Source: CAZYXZ01 sp964651395 (GTDB taxonomy: Bacteria; Actinomycetota; Actinomycetes; BP-191). Taken from it: 52,092 bases of DNA. A model generated the notes under the pieces. The model was not told the origin of the DNA and ran no database searches. It saw only the letters and a list, made by a program, of their open reading frames with translations. Within the stretch, counting starts at the first letter, position 1; every line of letters starts with the position of its first letter. The translations under genes were made by a program, and so were the position numbers. Positions 32,350-40,496 of this stretch are shown here, piece after piece. The stretch spans positions 1 to 52,092 of the forward strand of contig CAZYXZ010000014.1 in NCBI GenBank assembly GCA_964651395.1, written 5' to 3'.

Positions 32350-33221
32350 TCGGTGCGCGACCAGCGGCGGACCAGGCGCAGCTGCGCGAGCGCGAACAGC
32401 GTCGTCGTGACGAACAGCAGCAGCGAGAGCGCCGCCGCGTCGCCGAGGCGCAGCTCCTGGAACCCGCGCTCGTAGGCGAAGACCGGCAGGGTAAGGGTCG
32501 AGCGCAACGGACCGCCGCCGGTCAGCAGCAACGTCGGCGCGACGCCGGCCTGCAGGCTGGTGACCAGGTCGCGCGCCGCGAGCAGCGCGAGCACCGGCGC
32601 GAGCATCGGGAGGGTCACCCGGCGTACGACGCTCCACGGCCGCGCGCCCTCGGCGCGCGCCACGTCGTACAGCCGGTCGGGCAGCTCACGCCGCGCGGCG
32701 AGCGCCACGAGGAAGCCCTCGCCCAGCGCGAGGATCGCCACCGCGGCGATGACCAGCCGCGCACCCCACTTGTCGTGCAGCGTCGCGCCGGGCGTGAACC
32801 CGGCCAGCCCGGCCACGGCGGCGAACGGGCCGTAGAGCGGGTTGATCAGCCACAGCCAGACCAGCGACGTGGCGGCGTCGGGCAGGACGGCGGGCAGGAA
32901 CACCGCGACGCGGCCGGTCGCCGCCAGCCGCTCGCGGCGGTGCATGAGCAGCGCGAGCGCGACGCCACCGGCGAGGCGGGCCGGCAGCACCATCAGCAGG
33001 AACCAGCCCGTCGCGCGCAGCGACGCGTGCATCTCGGGGTCGACGCGCAGCCGGCGGAAGTTGTCGAGCCCGACCCACGACGGCGCGCTCAGCGCGTCAT
33101 AGCGCGTGAACGCGAGTACGACCGTGACCGCCAGCGGGACGACGACCAGGGCGGCCGTCCCGACGGCGAACGGCGTGAGCAGGAGGCGCAGGCCGGTGCG
33201 GTAGCCGGGCCCGCGGGTCAC
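32346..33221 (-). CDS. Sugar ABC transporter permease (MalF/UgpA type)
   Basis: 291 aa, six membrane helices. The EAA loop of binding-protein-dependent permeases is clear: YDVARAEGARPWSVVRRVTLPMLAP. The N-terminus (LLLTPFAVGTAALVVVPLAVTVVLAFTRYD) is typical of CUT1 family inner-membrane subunits. It pairs with the other permease at 35468. Last gene of a four-gene operon, overlapping the ATPase gene by 4 nt. Confidence 0.9.
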   Translation of the reverse strand: MTRGPGYRTGLRLLLTPFAVGTAALVVVPLAVTVVLAFTRYDALSAPSWVGLDNFRRLRVDPEMHASLRATGWFLLMVLPARLAGGVALALLMHRRERLAATGRVAVFLPAVLPDAATSLVWLWLINPLYGPFAAVAGLAGFTPGATLHDKWGARLVIAAVAILALGEGFLVALAARRELPDRLYDVARAEGARPWSVVRRVTLPMLAPVLALLAARDLVTSLQAGVAPTLLLTGGGPLRSTLTLPVFAYERGFQELRLGDAAALSLLLFVTTTLFALAQLRLVRRWSRTD

Positions 33222-34225
33222 GTCAGCCGCCCGCTCTCGTCGTAGCGCAGCAGGTGCTCCGCGTCGACCCGCACGCGCGTCGCGGCACCGACCGGTGGCG
33301 CGGTCTTCGACGGCACGGTCGCGACCAGCGAGCCGTCCGCGACGTCGACGGTCACCTGGGCCAGCGCGCCGAGGTGTGCCGACTCGGCGACGGTGCCGGC
33401 CACGCCCTGCCGGCCGAGCCGGACGTGCTCCGCGCGCACCGCCACCTGACCTGGACCAGTGGCGCCCAGCGCCGAGGCCAGCTCGCCGTCGGCGGGTAGG
33501 ACGGTCGCCGGCGGGGTGCCGACGAAGCCGGCGACGAACGGCGTCGCGGGGCGCTCGTAGACCTCGTCGGGTGTGCCGACCTGCTCGAGCCGGCCCTCGT
33601 TGAGGATCGCGACCCGATCGCCGAGCGTCAGCGCCTCGGCCTGGTCGTGGGTGACGACGAGCGCGCCGCGGCCCTCCGCACGCAGGACCTGCCCGAGCAG
33701 TCGCCGCGCCGCGGCGCGCAGCGCCGGGTCGAGGCTGGCCAGCGGCTCGTCGAGGCAGAACACCGCCGGGTCGCGGACGAGCGCCCGGCCGAGCGCGGTG
33801 CGCTGGCGTTCGCCGCCCGAGAGCTGCGCCGGGCGGCGCTCCAGCAGCTCGGTGAGCTCCAGGAGGGCGGCCACCTCGTGGACGCGTTCGAGTTGGCGCG
33901 GCTCCCGGCGTACCCGCAGCCCGAAGCGGATGTTCTCCGCAACGGTGAGATGCGGGAAGAGGGCGAAGCCCTGGAACACCATCGCGACGGCGCGGCGCTC
34001 GGGCGGGTGGGACGTGACGTCGACGCCGTCGATCGCGATGCGGCCGGCGGTCGGCGCGAGGAGCCCGCCGACGAGCCGCAGCAGCGTCGTCTTCCCGGCG
34101 CCGGACGGCCCGACGACGCAGACCACCTCGCCGGCGGCGACCTCGAGGTCGAACGCGTGGAGCGACGGCTCGTCGCGGTGCGGATAGGCGTGCTGCAGGC
34201 CGGTCAGTGCGAGCCGGCTGGTCAC
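33218..34225 (-). CDS. ABC transporter ATP-binding protein (MalK/UgpC type)
   Basis: 335 aa. Walker A GPSGAGKTTLLRL, signature LSGGERQRTALGRAL, Walker B VFCLDEPLASLDP and switch His in VVTHDQAEAL. The C-terminal third is a TOBE/OB-fold regulatory domain (GTPDEVYERPATPFVAGFVG, then VAVRAEHVRLG), the pattern of CUT1 sugar importers. Overlaps the neighbouring genes on both sides by 4 nt. Confidence 0.93.
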   Translation of the reverse strand: MTSRLALTGLQHAYPHRDEPSLHAFDLEVAAGEVVCVVGPSGAGKTTLLRLVGGLLAPTAGRIAIDGVDVTSHPPERRAVAMVFQGFALFPHLTVAENIRFGLRVRREPRQLERVHEVAALLELTELLERRPAQLSGGERQRTALGRALVRDPAVFCLDEPLASLDPALRAAARRLLGQVLRAEGRGALVVTHDQAEALTLGDRVAILNEGRLEQVGTPDEVYERPATPFVAGFVGTPPATVLPADGELASALGATGPGQVAVRAEHVRLGRQGVAGTVAESAHLGALAQVTVDVADGSLVATVPSKTAPPVGAATRVRVDAEHLLRYDESGRLT

Positions 34226-35457
34226 GTCTTCGCGAACTCCGCCCCGGTCAGCTTCGCGATCTCGGAGATCGCCGCGTCGACGCCGAGTTTACCGGCGAAG
34301 AGCTGCTCGAGGACGTCGTTGCTGGCGCTCTCGGCACCGTTCCAGCGCGCGTGCAACGGCAGCGCGCGCATCGTCGCGAGCTGGTCCAGCCAGACCCGGC
34401 TGGAGACGGGTGGCTTGGCCGGGTCGAGGAAGGCGACGCTCTCCGCCAGGTCGCGGACGGACGGGACGGTCCGCCCCGACTCGGCGAGCACCTTGCCGCC
34501 GTCTGCGCTGACGGCGTACGCCGCGAAGGCCTGCGCCGTCGCCTTGTTCTTCGCGCCCTTGCTCACGCAGTAGCCGTCGGAGTGCAGGACGCTCACGCGG
34601 CCCTTCGCGCCGGCCGGGATCGGTCGGACGTCGAACTCCAGACCCTCCGTGCCGCGGAAGCCGGGCACCGCGCGGCGGCTGTCGAAGTACATCGCGACCC
34701 TCCCCGCCGCGAACGTGTCCTCGGCACTCATGCCGGCCCGCTGCGTCGCGTCGAGACCAGTCGCCTGCAGGTCCTGGAAGAACCGGATCGCCGAGCGCGC
34801 CTCCGGGCTGTCCAGCGTCACCTTGGTCGGAGCGGTGGGGCTGTCGACGATCTCCCCGCCCGCACTCCACACGAAGGGAGCGAGCCGGATCAGCTCGGGG
34901 TCGAAGCCAACCGCCTCGACCTGCTCGGCCGCGAGCGCCCGCGCCGTCGCCAGCATGTCCGCCCAGGTCCAGTCGGGCTTCGGCAGCGCGACACCGGCCT
35001 GGGTGAACAGCTGCGGGTTCACGTAGACGACCAGGCTGGACGCGTTCTGTGGCAGGCAGAGCAGTCGGCCGTCCTTCGAGAAGGCGGCCGTGACGGCTGG
35101 GTAGAGGTTCGCGGTGTGGGCGCCGGAGACCGGCTCGATCTGCGAGACGAGCCCGCCCATGCGGCGGTAGTTGATGAGGAAGACGTCGGGCGGCGTAGCG
35201 CCGGCGAAGGACGTGGTGAGCTTGGTCACCAGGTCACCCGCCGCTTCGACACTGTCGACCGTCACCGTCACGCCCGGGTGCTTGACCTGGAACGCCTCGA
35301 CGAGCGTCTTCAGCGCCTTGATCTCGCCCTCGCCACCCGCGGCGGCGACGGTGATGGAGCCGGTGACCTCGCCGCCGGTCGTCGTGTCGTCGGAACACCC
35401 GGAGACGACGGAGGTGACGAGCAGGGCGGCCGCGACGAGCCTGATCGGGATCGACAC
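34222..35457 (-). CDS. Extracellular solute-binding lipoprotein (family 1)
   Basis: 411 aa. The lipoprotein signal VAAALLVTSVVSGC gives a lipidated Cys near residue 20. The mature part has the family-1 fold: VEAFQVKHPGVTVTVDSVEA, PPDVFLINYRRMGGLV, LPQNASSLVVYVNPQLF, and FFQDLQATGLD. It binds a sugar or related solute outside the membrane and delivers it to the two permeases. The ligand cannot be told. GTG 35457 is chosen for the signal peptide; only 10 nt separate it from the upstream permease gene. Confidence 0.9.
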   Translation of the reverse strand: MSIPIRLVAAALLVTSVVSGCSDDTTTGGEVTGSITVAAAGGEGEIKALKTLVEAFQVKHPGVTVTVDSVEAAGDLVTKLTTSFAGATPPDVFLINYRRMGGLVSQIEPVSGAHTANLYPAVTAAFSKDGRLLCLPQNASSLVVYVNPQLFTQAGVALPKPDWTWADMLATARALAAEQVEAVGFDPELIRLAPFVWSAGGEIVDSPTAPTKVTLDSPEARSAIRFFQDLQATGLDATQRAGMSAEDTFAAGRVAMYFDSRRAVPGFRGTEGLEFDVRPIPAGAKGRVSVLHSDGYCVSKGAKNKATAQAFAAYAVSADGGKVLAESGRTVPSVRDLAESVAFLDPAKPPVSSRVWLDQLATMRALPLHARWNGAESASNDVLEQLFAGKLGVDAAISEIAKLTGAEFAKT

Positions 35458-35467
35458 GCCGCGGAGG

Positions 35468-36277
35468 CTATCGCTCCGCAACCGCGTCGACGGACGCGAG
35501 CAACCGGCGGTTGAGCAGGACCACGACGAGGGCCGGAGGCAGCACCAGCAGGACCAGCCCCGCGAGCAGGATCGGCAGGTCCGGCGAGTCGACGACACCG
35601 AGCTCGGGCACCCCGCGAGCGAGGGTCCGCACGCCGGGCGAGGACGTGTAGAGCAACGCGTCGATGTAGTTGCCCCAGTGGAACGCGGCGGTGATGGCCG
35701 CGATCGCCGCTGTCGTCGCCGGCACCAGCGGGAGCGCCACGCGCCGCCAGGTCGCGAACGCGCCTGCGCCCTCGAGCCGGGCCGCTTCCCACAGCTCCGC
35801 CGGGATGCGCCGGAACGACCGGTAGGCGAGCAGCACGGTGAACGGGGTGGTCGCCGCGAGCGCGGGGACGATGAGCGGGACGAGCGTGTCGAGCGCGCCG
35901 AGCTCGCGGTAGAGGAAGAACCGCGGTACCCAGAGGGCCGTCGGCGGCACCATCAACGCCGCGACCGTCGCGACCAGCGCGATGCGCCGCCACCGGTCGG
36001 AGAGCTGCGCGATCGCGAACCCGGCCCAGCTGGCGACGACGACGGTCAGCGGCACCGCGACCAGCAGCACCAGGAGCGAGTTGCGGACGAGCGTCCCGAG
36101 CGGGATGTAGTCGTCGATCCGCCCGTACGACTCGAACGACAGCGGCCGCGGAACCAGCTCGACCCCGCTCGGCGGCTCCGCCCCCAGCCGCCGCAGCGAC
36201 CCCATGACCAAGAACGCGAGCGGCGCCAGAAAGATCGTGATGACCAGCGTGCGACCCACGACCCGAAGAACCCTCAC
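35468..36277 (-). CDS. Sugar ABC transporter permease (MalG/UgpE type)
   Basis: 269 aa, six membrane helices. The EAA loop reads LWEAARLEGAGAFATWRRVALPLV. The N-terminus VVGRTLVITIFLAPLAFLVMGSL is typical of the second CUT1 permease. First gene of the operon (permease, binding protein, ATPase, permease). GTG 36277 starts just before the first helix; a longer frame would overlap the divergent SnoaL-like gene. Confidence 0.9.
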   Translation of the reverse strand: MRVLRVVGRTLVITIFLAPLAFLVMGSLRRLGAEPPSGVELVPRPLSFESYGRIDDYIPLGTLVRNSLLVLLVAVPLTVVVASWAGFAIAQLSDRWRRIALVATVAALMVPPTALWVPRFFLYRELGALDTLVPLIVPALAATTPFTVLLAYRSFRRIPAELWEAARLEGAGAFATWRRVALPLVPATTAAIAAITAAFHWGNYIDALLYTSSPGVRTLARGVPELGVVDSPDLPILLAGLVLLVLPPALVVVLLNRRLLASVDAVAER

Positions 36278-36282
36278 GCGCC

Positions 36283-36288
36283 TAGTCT
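36283..36288 (+). promoter_or_regulatory. Candidate -10 of SnoaL-like gene
   Basis: TAGTCT on the plus strand ends 29 nt before the GTG at 36318; a GGGGA site follows in between. It lies in the 40-bp gap between divergent genes. Confidence 0.3.
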
Positions 36289-36317
36289 CCCGTGCCGACC
36301 GCGGGGATGATGCCGTC

Positions 36318-36725
36318 GTGACCGACGACGTCCGAGCAGTCGCCCGCCGTGTGATCAACGAGATCATCAACGAAGGCGACCTCGACGCCTTCGATGAGCT
36401 GGTCGCTGCCGACTATGTGGACCACACCGGGGTTCCGGATCGCGAGACCTACCGGAGGCTCGTCGTAGCCTCGCGGCAAGCATTTCCGGACCTGCATCTG
36501 GCCATCGAGGACGAGGTGGTTGAGGGTGACCGTTGGGTCGGCCGGTTCCGGTGGAGCGCGACGCACCGAGGCGAGTTCATGGGTATCCCCCCGACTGGCA
36601 AGGCCATCGACATCGAGGGGATCGGCATCCTTCGTATCGCCGACGGCCAGCTGGTCGAGCGCTGGAACGTCACCGATGTACTAAGCCTGCTCCAGCAGAT
36701 CGGTGCCGTGCCCGAGGAGTTCTGA
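36318..36725 (+). CDS. SnoaL-like ester cyclase family protein
   Basis: 135 aa, SnoaL/NTF2 fold: VARRVINEIINEGDLDAFDELVAADYVDH, then AFPDLHLAIEDEVVEGDRWVGRF, HRGEFMGIPPTGKAIDIEGIGI and GQLVERWNVTD. The GIPPTGK and ERWNVTD elements are typical of the ester cyclase/SnoaL group. No substrate assigned. Divergent from the ABC transporter operon. Confidence 0.85.
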   Translation: MTDDVRAVARRVINEIINEGDLDAFDELVAADYVDHTGVPDRETYRRLVVASRQAFPDLHLAIEDEVVEGDRWVGRFRWSATHRGEFMGIPPTGKAIDIEGIGILRIADGQLVERWNVTDVLSLLQQIGAVPEEF

Positions 36726-36734
36726 GAGTCGCGG

Positions 36735-36860
36735 TCAGCCGCGTCGGTCCACGATCAGCAGGATGACGCCGAGGACGAACAGCGGTCCGGCGATCACGCT
36801 GACCGCGATCGACGCTCGTCCGTCACTGCTGCTCCCTCCGGAACCGGTCGCCCGCGTCAT
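36735..36860 (-). CDS. Possible small membrane protein (41 aa)
   Basis: ATG 36860 to TGA 36735. A Ser/Gly-rich start (TRATGSGGSSSDGR) leads to one strong membrane helix (ASIAVSVIAGPLFVLGVILLIV) and DRRG. It overlaps the end of the upstream gene by 38 nt, longer than usual, so it is weaker than its neighbours. No family recognised. Confidence 0.4.
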   Translation of the reverse strand: MTRATGSGGSSSDGRASIAVSVIAGPLFVLGVILLIVDRRG

Positions 36861-37569
36861 GCTGCCCCTCGCGCCACGCCCACTGCGGAGTCGCGCTGCG
36901 TACGGCCATGGCTTGGTCGTGCCGTGCGGCAAGGTTCTTCGGGCTGTGCGGCTTGCGGTAGCGCATCATCACGAACCCGTTGTCGAGGGTCAACGCGTCC
37001 GCGTCGCTCGTGAGCACCGCCTCGAGCGCCTGCGGCGTGAGCAGGTTGGTCGCGAACCGGGTGGACGACGTCCATACGTCGAACGCGCGGTTGAACGCCT
37101 CGCTCTCGAACTCCACCTTGGTGCCGGAGTGGTGCGTGATCTGGTGCTCGCCGCGCGCGACGTGCACCCATTCCTCACACGGATGAACTGGTATGACGAC
37201 GTAGCTGCGCAGGTCGTTCTGGTGGATGCCCCAGCCAGCAGGCCCGGGCGCGCCCTCGCTTGTGAACGCGACGAAGTCCCCGCGGACGACGTTCACCCCT
37301 TCGACCACATCGGCGCGCTCCGCGTCGGGCCAGCCGAGGCGGACGGTCTCCATCGGCTGGTACGACCAGCCCTGCGCCGCGGCCCAGTCGGCGAACGATC
37401 GCCGGTACCGCGACCCCCACCGGATCGCCAGCCCGACGAGGACGACGGAGTCGGCCACGACGGTCAGGACCACGAGGACGCGACCGATGCCGCTGCTGAA
37501 CGGCAACAACGCGAAGCACAGGCCGAGCACCACCGTGCCGACGCCGACGGCCCCCTTGGCCCGCGTCAC
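36823..37569 (-). CDS. DUF3137-like membrane protein
   Basis: 248 aa. Two membrane helices at the N-terminus (VGVGTVVLGLCFALLPF and VLVVLTVVADSVVLVGLAI) precede a soluble domain. Its pattern FESEAFNRAFDVWTSSTRFATNLLTPQALEAVL resembles DUF3137 proteins, in which a membrane pair is followed by a domain ending with a similar F..F.V....A..LLTP motif. Function unknown. GTG 37569 was chosen as the first start before helix 1; a GTG a few codons on is also possible. Confidence 0.6.
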   Translation of the reverse strand: MTRAKGAVGVGTVVLGLCFALLPFSSGIGRVLVVLTVVADSVVLVGLAIRWGSRYRRSFADWAAAQGWSYQPMETVRLGWPDAERADVVEGVNVVRGDFVAFTSEGAPGPAGWGIHQNDLRSYVVIPVHPCEEWVHVARGEHQITHHSGTKVEFESEAFNRAFDVWTSSTRFATNLLTPQALEAVLTSDADALTLDNGFVMMRYRKPHSPKNLAARHDQAMAVRSATPQWAWREGQHDAGDRFRREQQ

Positions 37570-37654
37570 GTCCCGGTCGGTCCACGCCGGCTCGATCGTC
37601 TGGCCCCCAGTCCTTAGGGCAGTGCGTCGACATTCTCCCTGCCAGAATCCCGGC

Positions 37655-38086
37655 ATGCCTTCCGACACTGAGGCTCTGCGCGAGGAGCTGGCCGCCCAAC
37701 CCTTGCCGGTCTGCGCAGCGCTCACTCCGTTCGAGGTTCTCGATGCAGAGCGGGCAACCGGCTTCGTACGCCTGGAGTTCGCAGCGCAACCGGCGTTCGG
37801 CAACCACTTCGGGGACATCCAAGGTGGCTTCATCGTGGCCATGCTCGACGGCCCCCTGTCCATCGCCGCATACCTGGCGACGGGCGCGTTCCTGCCGACC
37901 GTCGAGATCAAGACGAGCTTCCTGGCCAGGGCGCCGCTCGGCACGTGCGTCGCGGAAGCGCGCGTCCTTCGCGCCGGACGGTCCCTCGTCTTCACGGAGG
38001 CCAAGCTCTTGACCCGTGATGGCACCCTCGCGGCGCACGCCACGGCAACCGCACTGCGGTCGCGCAGTGCAGACGAGGGACCTTGA
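37655..38086 (+). CDS. PaaI-type hotdog thioesterase
   Basis: 143 aa single hotdog domain: FAAQPAFGNHFGDIQGGFIVAMLDGPLS with the conserved N/G-x-x-H/Q-G-G loop, then PTVEIKTSFLARAPLGTCVAEARVLRAGRSLVF. Family members hydrolyse acyl-CoA or aryl-CoA thioesters. ATG 37655; a CAGAAT hexamer 6 nt upstream suggests a leaderless start. Divergent from the DUF3137-like gene. Confidence 0.85.
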   Translation: MPSDTEALREELAAQPLPVCAALTPFEVLDAERATGFVRLEFAAQPAFGNHFGDIQGGFIVAMLDGPLSIAAYLATGAFLPTVEIKTSFLARAPLGTCVAEARVLRAGRSLVFTEAKLLTRDGTLAAHATATALRSRSADEGP

Positions 38087-38136
38087 ACCCCTAACCCCGC
38101 AGCATCATCTCCGCGTCTTCGCTGGGCATGAGGCGC

Positions 38137-38142
38137 TAGCGT
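38137..38142 (+). promoter_or_regulatory. Candidate leaderless -10 for the gene at 38151
   Basis: TAGCGT is followed by 8 nt and then GTG 38151, which lacks an SD. Confidence 0.35.
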
Positions 38143-38150
38143 TAGCAACC

Positions 38151-38621
38151 GTGGCGAAGCACAACTGGCAGGACTACTGGGTGACGGCTCCGGGTCGCGC
38201 TACGGCGCGGCGTACGGCAGCGCCAGATGCTGCTTCGCCGGAGAGCGACGGCCCTGGAGCAACCCTTCGTGAAGCCTGGCCGTTTCTGCTGCTGTTGGGT
38301 GCCATGACCGCCGACGCACTGCTGTTCTGGCCGGGGGTGCTGTATTCGCGGCGAAGCTGGCCGGTCGAGGTCGGGTTGCTGCTGCTGAATGTCGTCGCGC
38401 TGGTCTTGTTCCTTGTTCTTCCCAAGCCCTGGGTCGAGCGCGTGCGAGCGGTGCAAGCGTCGCGATCCCCCGAGGCACAACAGGCGTGGGAGCGCAGCGC
38501 TGCCAGCTTCGACCGGATCGAGTTGGTCGGCGGGCTGCTGGTGATGGGGCTAGCCGTGTTGCTGCTGATCGGAGCCGGCTGGCTGGTGATCAGCTTCGTC
38601 GGCTCGTTGCCCGGCGCCTAG
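38151..38621 (+). CDS. Hypothetical membrane protein (156 aa)
   Basis: After about 40 polar residues come three likely membrane helices: AWPFLLLLGAMTADALLFW, VEVGLLLLNVVALVLFLVL and LLVMGLAVLLLIGAGWLVIS, with a charged loop between the second and third. No family recognised. GTG 38151 starts a KHNWQDYWV N-terminus; an in-frame GTG 11 codons later is an alternative. Confidence 0.6.
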   Translation: MAKHNWQDYWVTAPGRATARRTAAPDAASPESDGPGATLREAWPFLLLLGAMTADALLFWPGVLYSRRSWPVEVGLLLLNVVALVLFLVLPKPWVERVRAVQASRSPEAQQAWERSAASFDRIELVGGLLVMGLAVLLLIGAGWLVISFVGSLPGA

Positions 38622-38691
38622 TCGCGAGCCGCTTGCCGGTCGGCGCCTCGTGTGCCCATTGGCGCGCGCGATGTGACTAGCGCACACAGAG

Positions 38692-38765
38692 TGGAGACGA
38701 GGGGACTTGAACCCCTAACCCCCGCCTTGCAAAGGCGGTGCTCTGCCAGATTGAGCTACGTCCCC
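38692..38765 (-). tRNA. tRNA-Ala (anticodon TGC)
   Basis: Minus-strand acceptor GGGGACG pairs with CGTCTCC (one G-U). D arm GCTC/GAGC, anticodon stem CCGCC/GGCGG around TTTGCAA (anticodon TGC), T arm AGGGG-TTCAAGT-CCCCT. CCA is not encoded. Confidence 0.95.
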
Positions 38766-38823
38766 GTGCTCAGCCTCGATCGCCGAGCGGGGTGATTGTA
38801 CGAGTCGCTGTTGACGCGATCAT

Positions 38824-38858
38824 GAAGACTTATGCGCGCTGAGGGCGCATAAGTCTTC
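38824..38858. repeat. Perfect palindrome, copy 2 of a dispersed element
   Basis: GAAGACTTATGCGC (38824-38837) and GCGCATAAGTCTTC (38845-38858) form a perfect 14-bp stem around a 7-nt loop. The left arm and flanking GCGA-CATGAA bases match copy 1 near 26810. It lies between tRNA-Ala and the DLW-39-like gene. Confidence 0.7.
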
Positions 38859-38878
38859 GCTTTGGCGCGTCGGTCAGG

Positions 38879-39013
38879 TCAGGTGAGGTCGGGCGTGGAG
38901 GTGGCCTCGGTCCAGAGCTCCTGCTCGTCCTTCTTCGCCTTCATCTTCTTGGCCGCGAACAGCCCGCCGATGGTTGCCAGCAGGAGGAACAGGCCCTTCT
39001 TCTTCTTCGCCAT
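38879..39013 (-). CDS. DLW-39-type microprotein (44 aa)
   Basis: ATG 39013, SD GAGGAG 7 nt upstream, stop 38879. It starts MAKKKKGLFLLLATIGGLFAA, followed by KKMKAKKDEQELWTEATSTP. A basic start, one short hydrophobic segment and an ELW motif in an acidic stretch match the DLW-39 family, short actinobacterial membrane proteins found beside the tRNA-Ile/tRNA-Ala genes near gyrA. Here ELW replaces DLW. Function unknown. Confidence 0.8.
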   Translation of the reverse strand: MAKKKKGLFLLLATIGGLFAAKKMKAKKDEQELWTEATSTPDLT

Positions 39014-39076
39014 GGCAGAACTCCTCGCTCGATCGGTCGGAGGGGCCGACCCTGGCCCGCGACGCTATCGCAGGCG

Positions 39077-39772
39077 TCAGGCGAGCGGGAGCGAGATCAG
39101 CAGCTCGGCGAGGTCTGCCGGCCGGGACAGCATCGGGTCGTGCCCGCTGTCGAACAGCACCGGCTCGACCCCCAGCCGTTCGCGGCTGGTGCGCTCGGAC
39201 CAAGCCCGCTTCACGATCCGGTCGTCCGTACAGACGACGGAGTGCACCCGCGTGGCCGGCCAGTCCTCGATCGGCATCGGCTCGGCCCACATGGACCGCT
39301 GCGGGCGGAGCCCGGCGAGCGCCGTTGTGGCCACCTCAGGGGCGCAGTCGTGGAACAGGGTTCGCATCGCGCCGGTCTCGCTGAACTGGAACCGGCCGTC
39401 CGGGAACATGACCAGGTCCTCGTCCCCCAGGGGCTGGTCCCGGTCGGCATCCACCTCGGCGAGGTCGGCGAGTGACCTGCCGGGCACGCCGATGATCCCG
39501 CCGAGGTAGACGATCGCGGCCACCGGCCGCGCCGTCGCCACGACGGGCACGGTGAGCGCAGCCAGCGAGTGCCCGACGAGGACCACGTCGTCCGGAGCGT
39601 CTGCCATGGCATCCAGCACGACGCGCGCGTACTCGTGCAGGCCCGCGTCGACATCGCTGCACGGCAGGTCCGGTGCGATCGCGCTGTGCCCACGGCTGAC
39701 CAGCTCGGCGGTCAGGAGCGCGAAGTGGCTGCCCGCATGGCAGGCGCCGTGCACGAGGACGAAATGTGCCAT
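39077..39772 (-). CDS. Alpha/beta hydrolase
   Basis: 231 aa. HFVLVHGACHAGSHF supplies the oxyanion region, VLVGHSLAALTVPVV the nucleophile elbow with Ser in GHSLA, and VLFDSGHDPMLSRP the catalytic His. It resembles plant/bacterial methylesterase- and EstC-like hydrolases. Ester substrate unknown. It stands between tRNA-Ile and the DLW-39 gene, where other actinobacteria usually have no such gene. ATG 39772; GTG 39778 is also possible. Confidence 0.85.
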   Translation of the reverse strand: MAHFVLVHGACHAGSHFALLTAELVSRGHSAIAPDLPCSDVDAGLHEYARVVLDAMADAPDDVVLVGHSLAALTVPVVATARPVAAIVYLGGIIGVPGRSLADLAEVDADRDQPLGDEDLVMFPDGRFQFSETGAMRTLFHDCAPEVATTALAGLRPQRSMWAEPMPIEDWPATRVHSVVCTDDRIVKRAWSERTSRERLGVEPVLFDSGHDPMLSRPADLAELLISLPLA

Positions 39773-39837
39773 GACCACCCCCGGTCGCCGAAGCGGCCGC
39801 CGCTCACGGCGGAACCCGCGTGGCGACCAGCATGTAG

Positions 39838-39911
39838 TGGGCCTGGGAGGACTTGAACCTCCGGCCTCATCCTTATCAGGGATGCGCTCTAACCGACTGA
39901 GCTACAGGCCC
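39838..39911 (-). tRNA. tRNA-Ile (anticodon GAT)
   Basis: Minus-strand acceptor GGGCCTG/CAGGCCC, D arm GCTC/GAGC, anticodon stem ATCCC/GGGAT-type around a loop with GAT, T arm GGAGG-TTCAAGT-CCTCC. CCA is not encoded. It lies 21 nt after the DUF3566 stop. Confidence 0.95.
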
Positions 39912-39932
39912 GCTGCGAGGAGGGAGGCTATC

Positions 39933-40496
39933 TCAATCCCTCTCGACCAGCGTCACGCCGATTCCGCCGACGATGTCCCCGCAGAGGTTGTAGAGGAACG
40001 CCGCCAGGGTGCCCAGCGCGGTGAAGATGACCACGTTGATCAGGCCGATCACCATGGACCCGCCGATCACCCGCGCGGCGGAGAAGTTCACCGTGTAGCC
40101 GGTCGCGTCGGGGGTGCTCTTGCTGTAGTCGGAGAGCGCCTTGTTGATCTCGTCGAAGACACCCATCGCGTCGAGTGCGAAGTAGAGCGCCGTCACCGCC
40201 ACGACGAAGACCACGAACAGGCACAGCGAGAAGATCAGCGAGAACTTGAGCACCGACCACGGGTCCACCCGGCGTACGACGAGCTTCGCCCGCCGGGGAC
40301 GGGCGGGGCGCACGACCGGCGTGCCCACCTTGGTGGCCGTGCCCGCGCCGAGCGAGCCGGCCTTCGGCTCGGCCAGGGCAGCCGTGGCCGCCGTGGGGGT
40401 CGGCGGGTCGACCCGGGGCGCCACGGCCGGCGCGGTGACCCGCGGCGCGGTCGCGGCCGGCCCGGACCCCTCCGGCGTCTCCGGCCCCGTCGTCAC
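39933..40496 (-). CDS. DUF3566 membrane protein
   Basis: 187 aa. A Pro/Ala-rich N-terminus (1-70) precedes the DUF3566 domain: RRAKLVVRRVDPWSVLKFSLIFSLCLFVVFVVAVTALY, an outside loop with FDEINKALSDY, and a second helix IGLINVVIFTALGTLAAFLYNLC. It is always next to gyrA in actinobacteria, with proposed links to the cell envelope but no agreed role. Its start overlaps the gyrA stop (ATGA). Confidence 0.93.
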   Translation of the reverse strand: MTTGPETPEGSGPAATAPRVTAPAVAPRVDPPTPTAATAALAEPKAGSLGAGTATKVGTPVVRPARPRRAKLVVRRVDPWSVLKFSLIFSLCLFVVFVVAVTALYFALDAMGVFDEINKALSDYSKSTPDATGYTVNFSAARVIGGSMVIGLINVVIFTALGTLAAFLYNLCGDIVGGIGVTLVERD

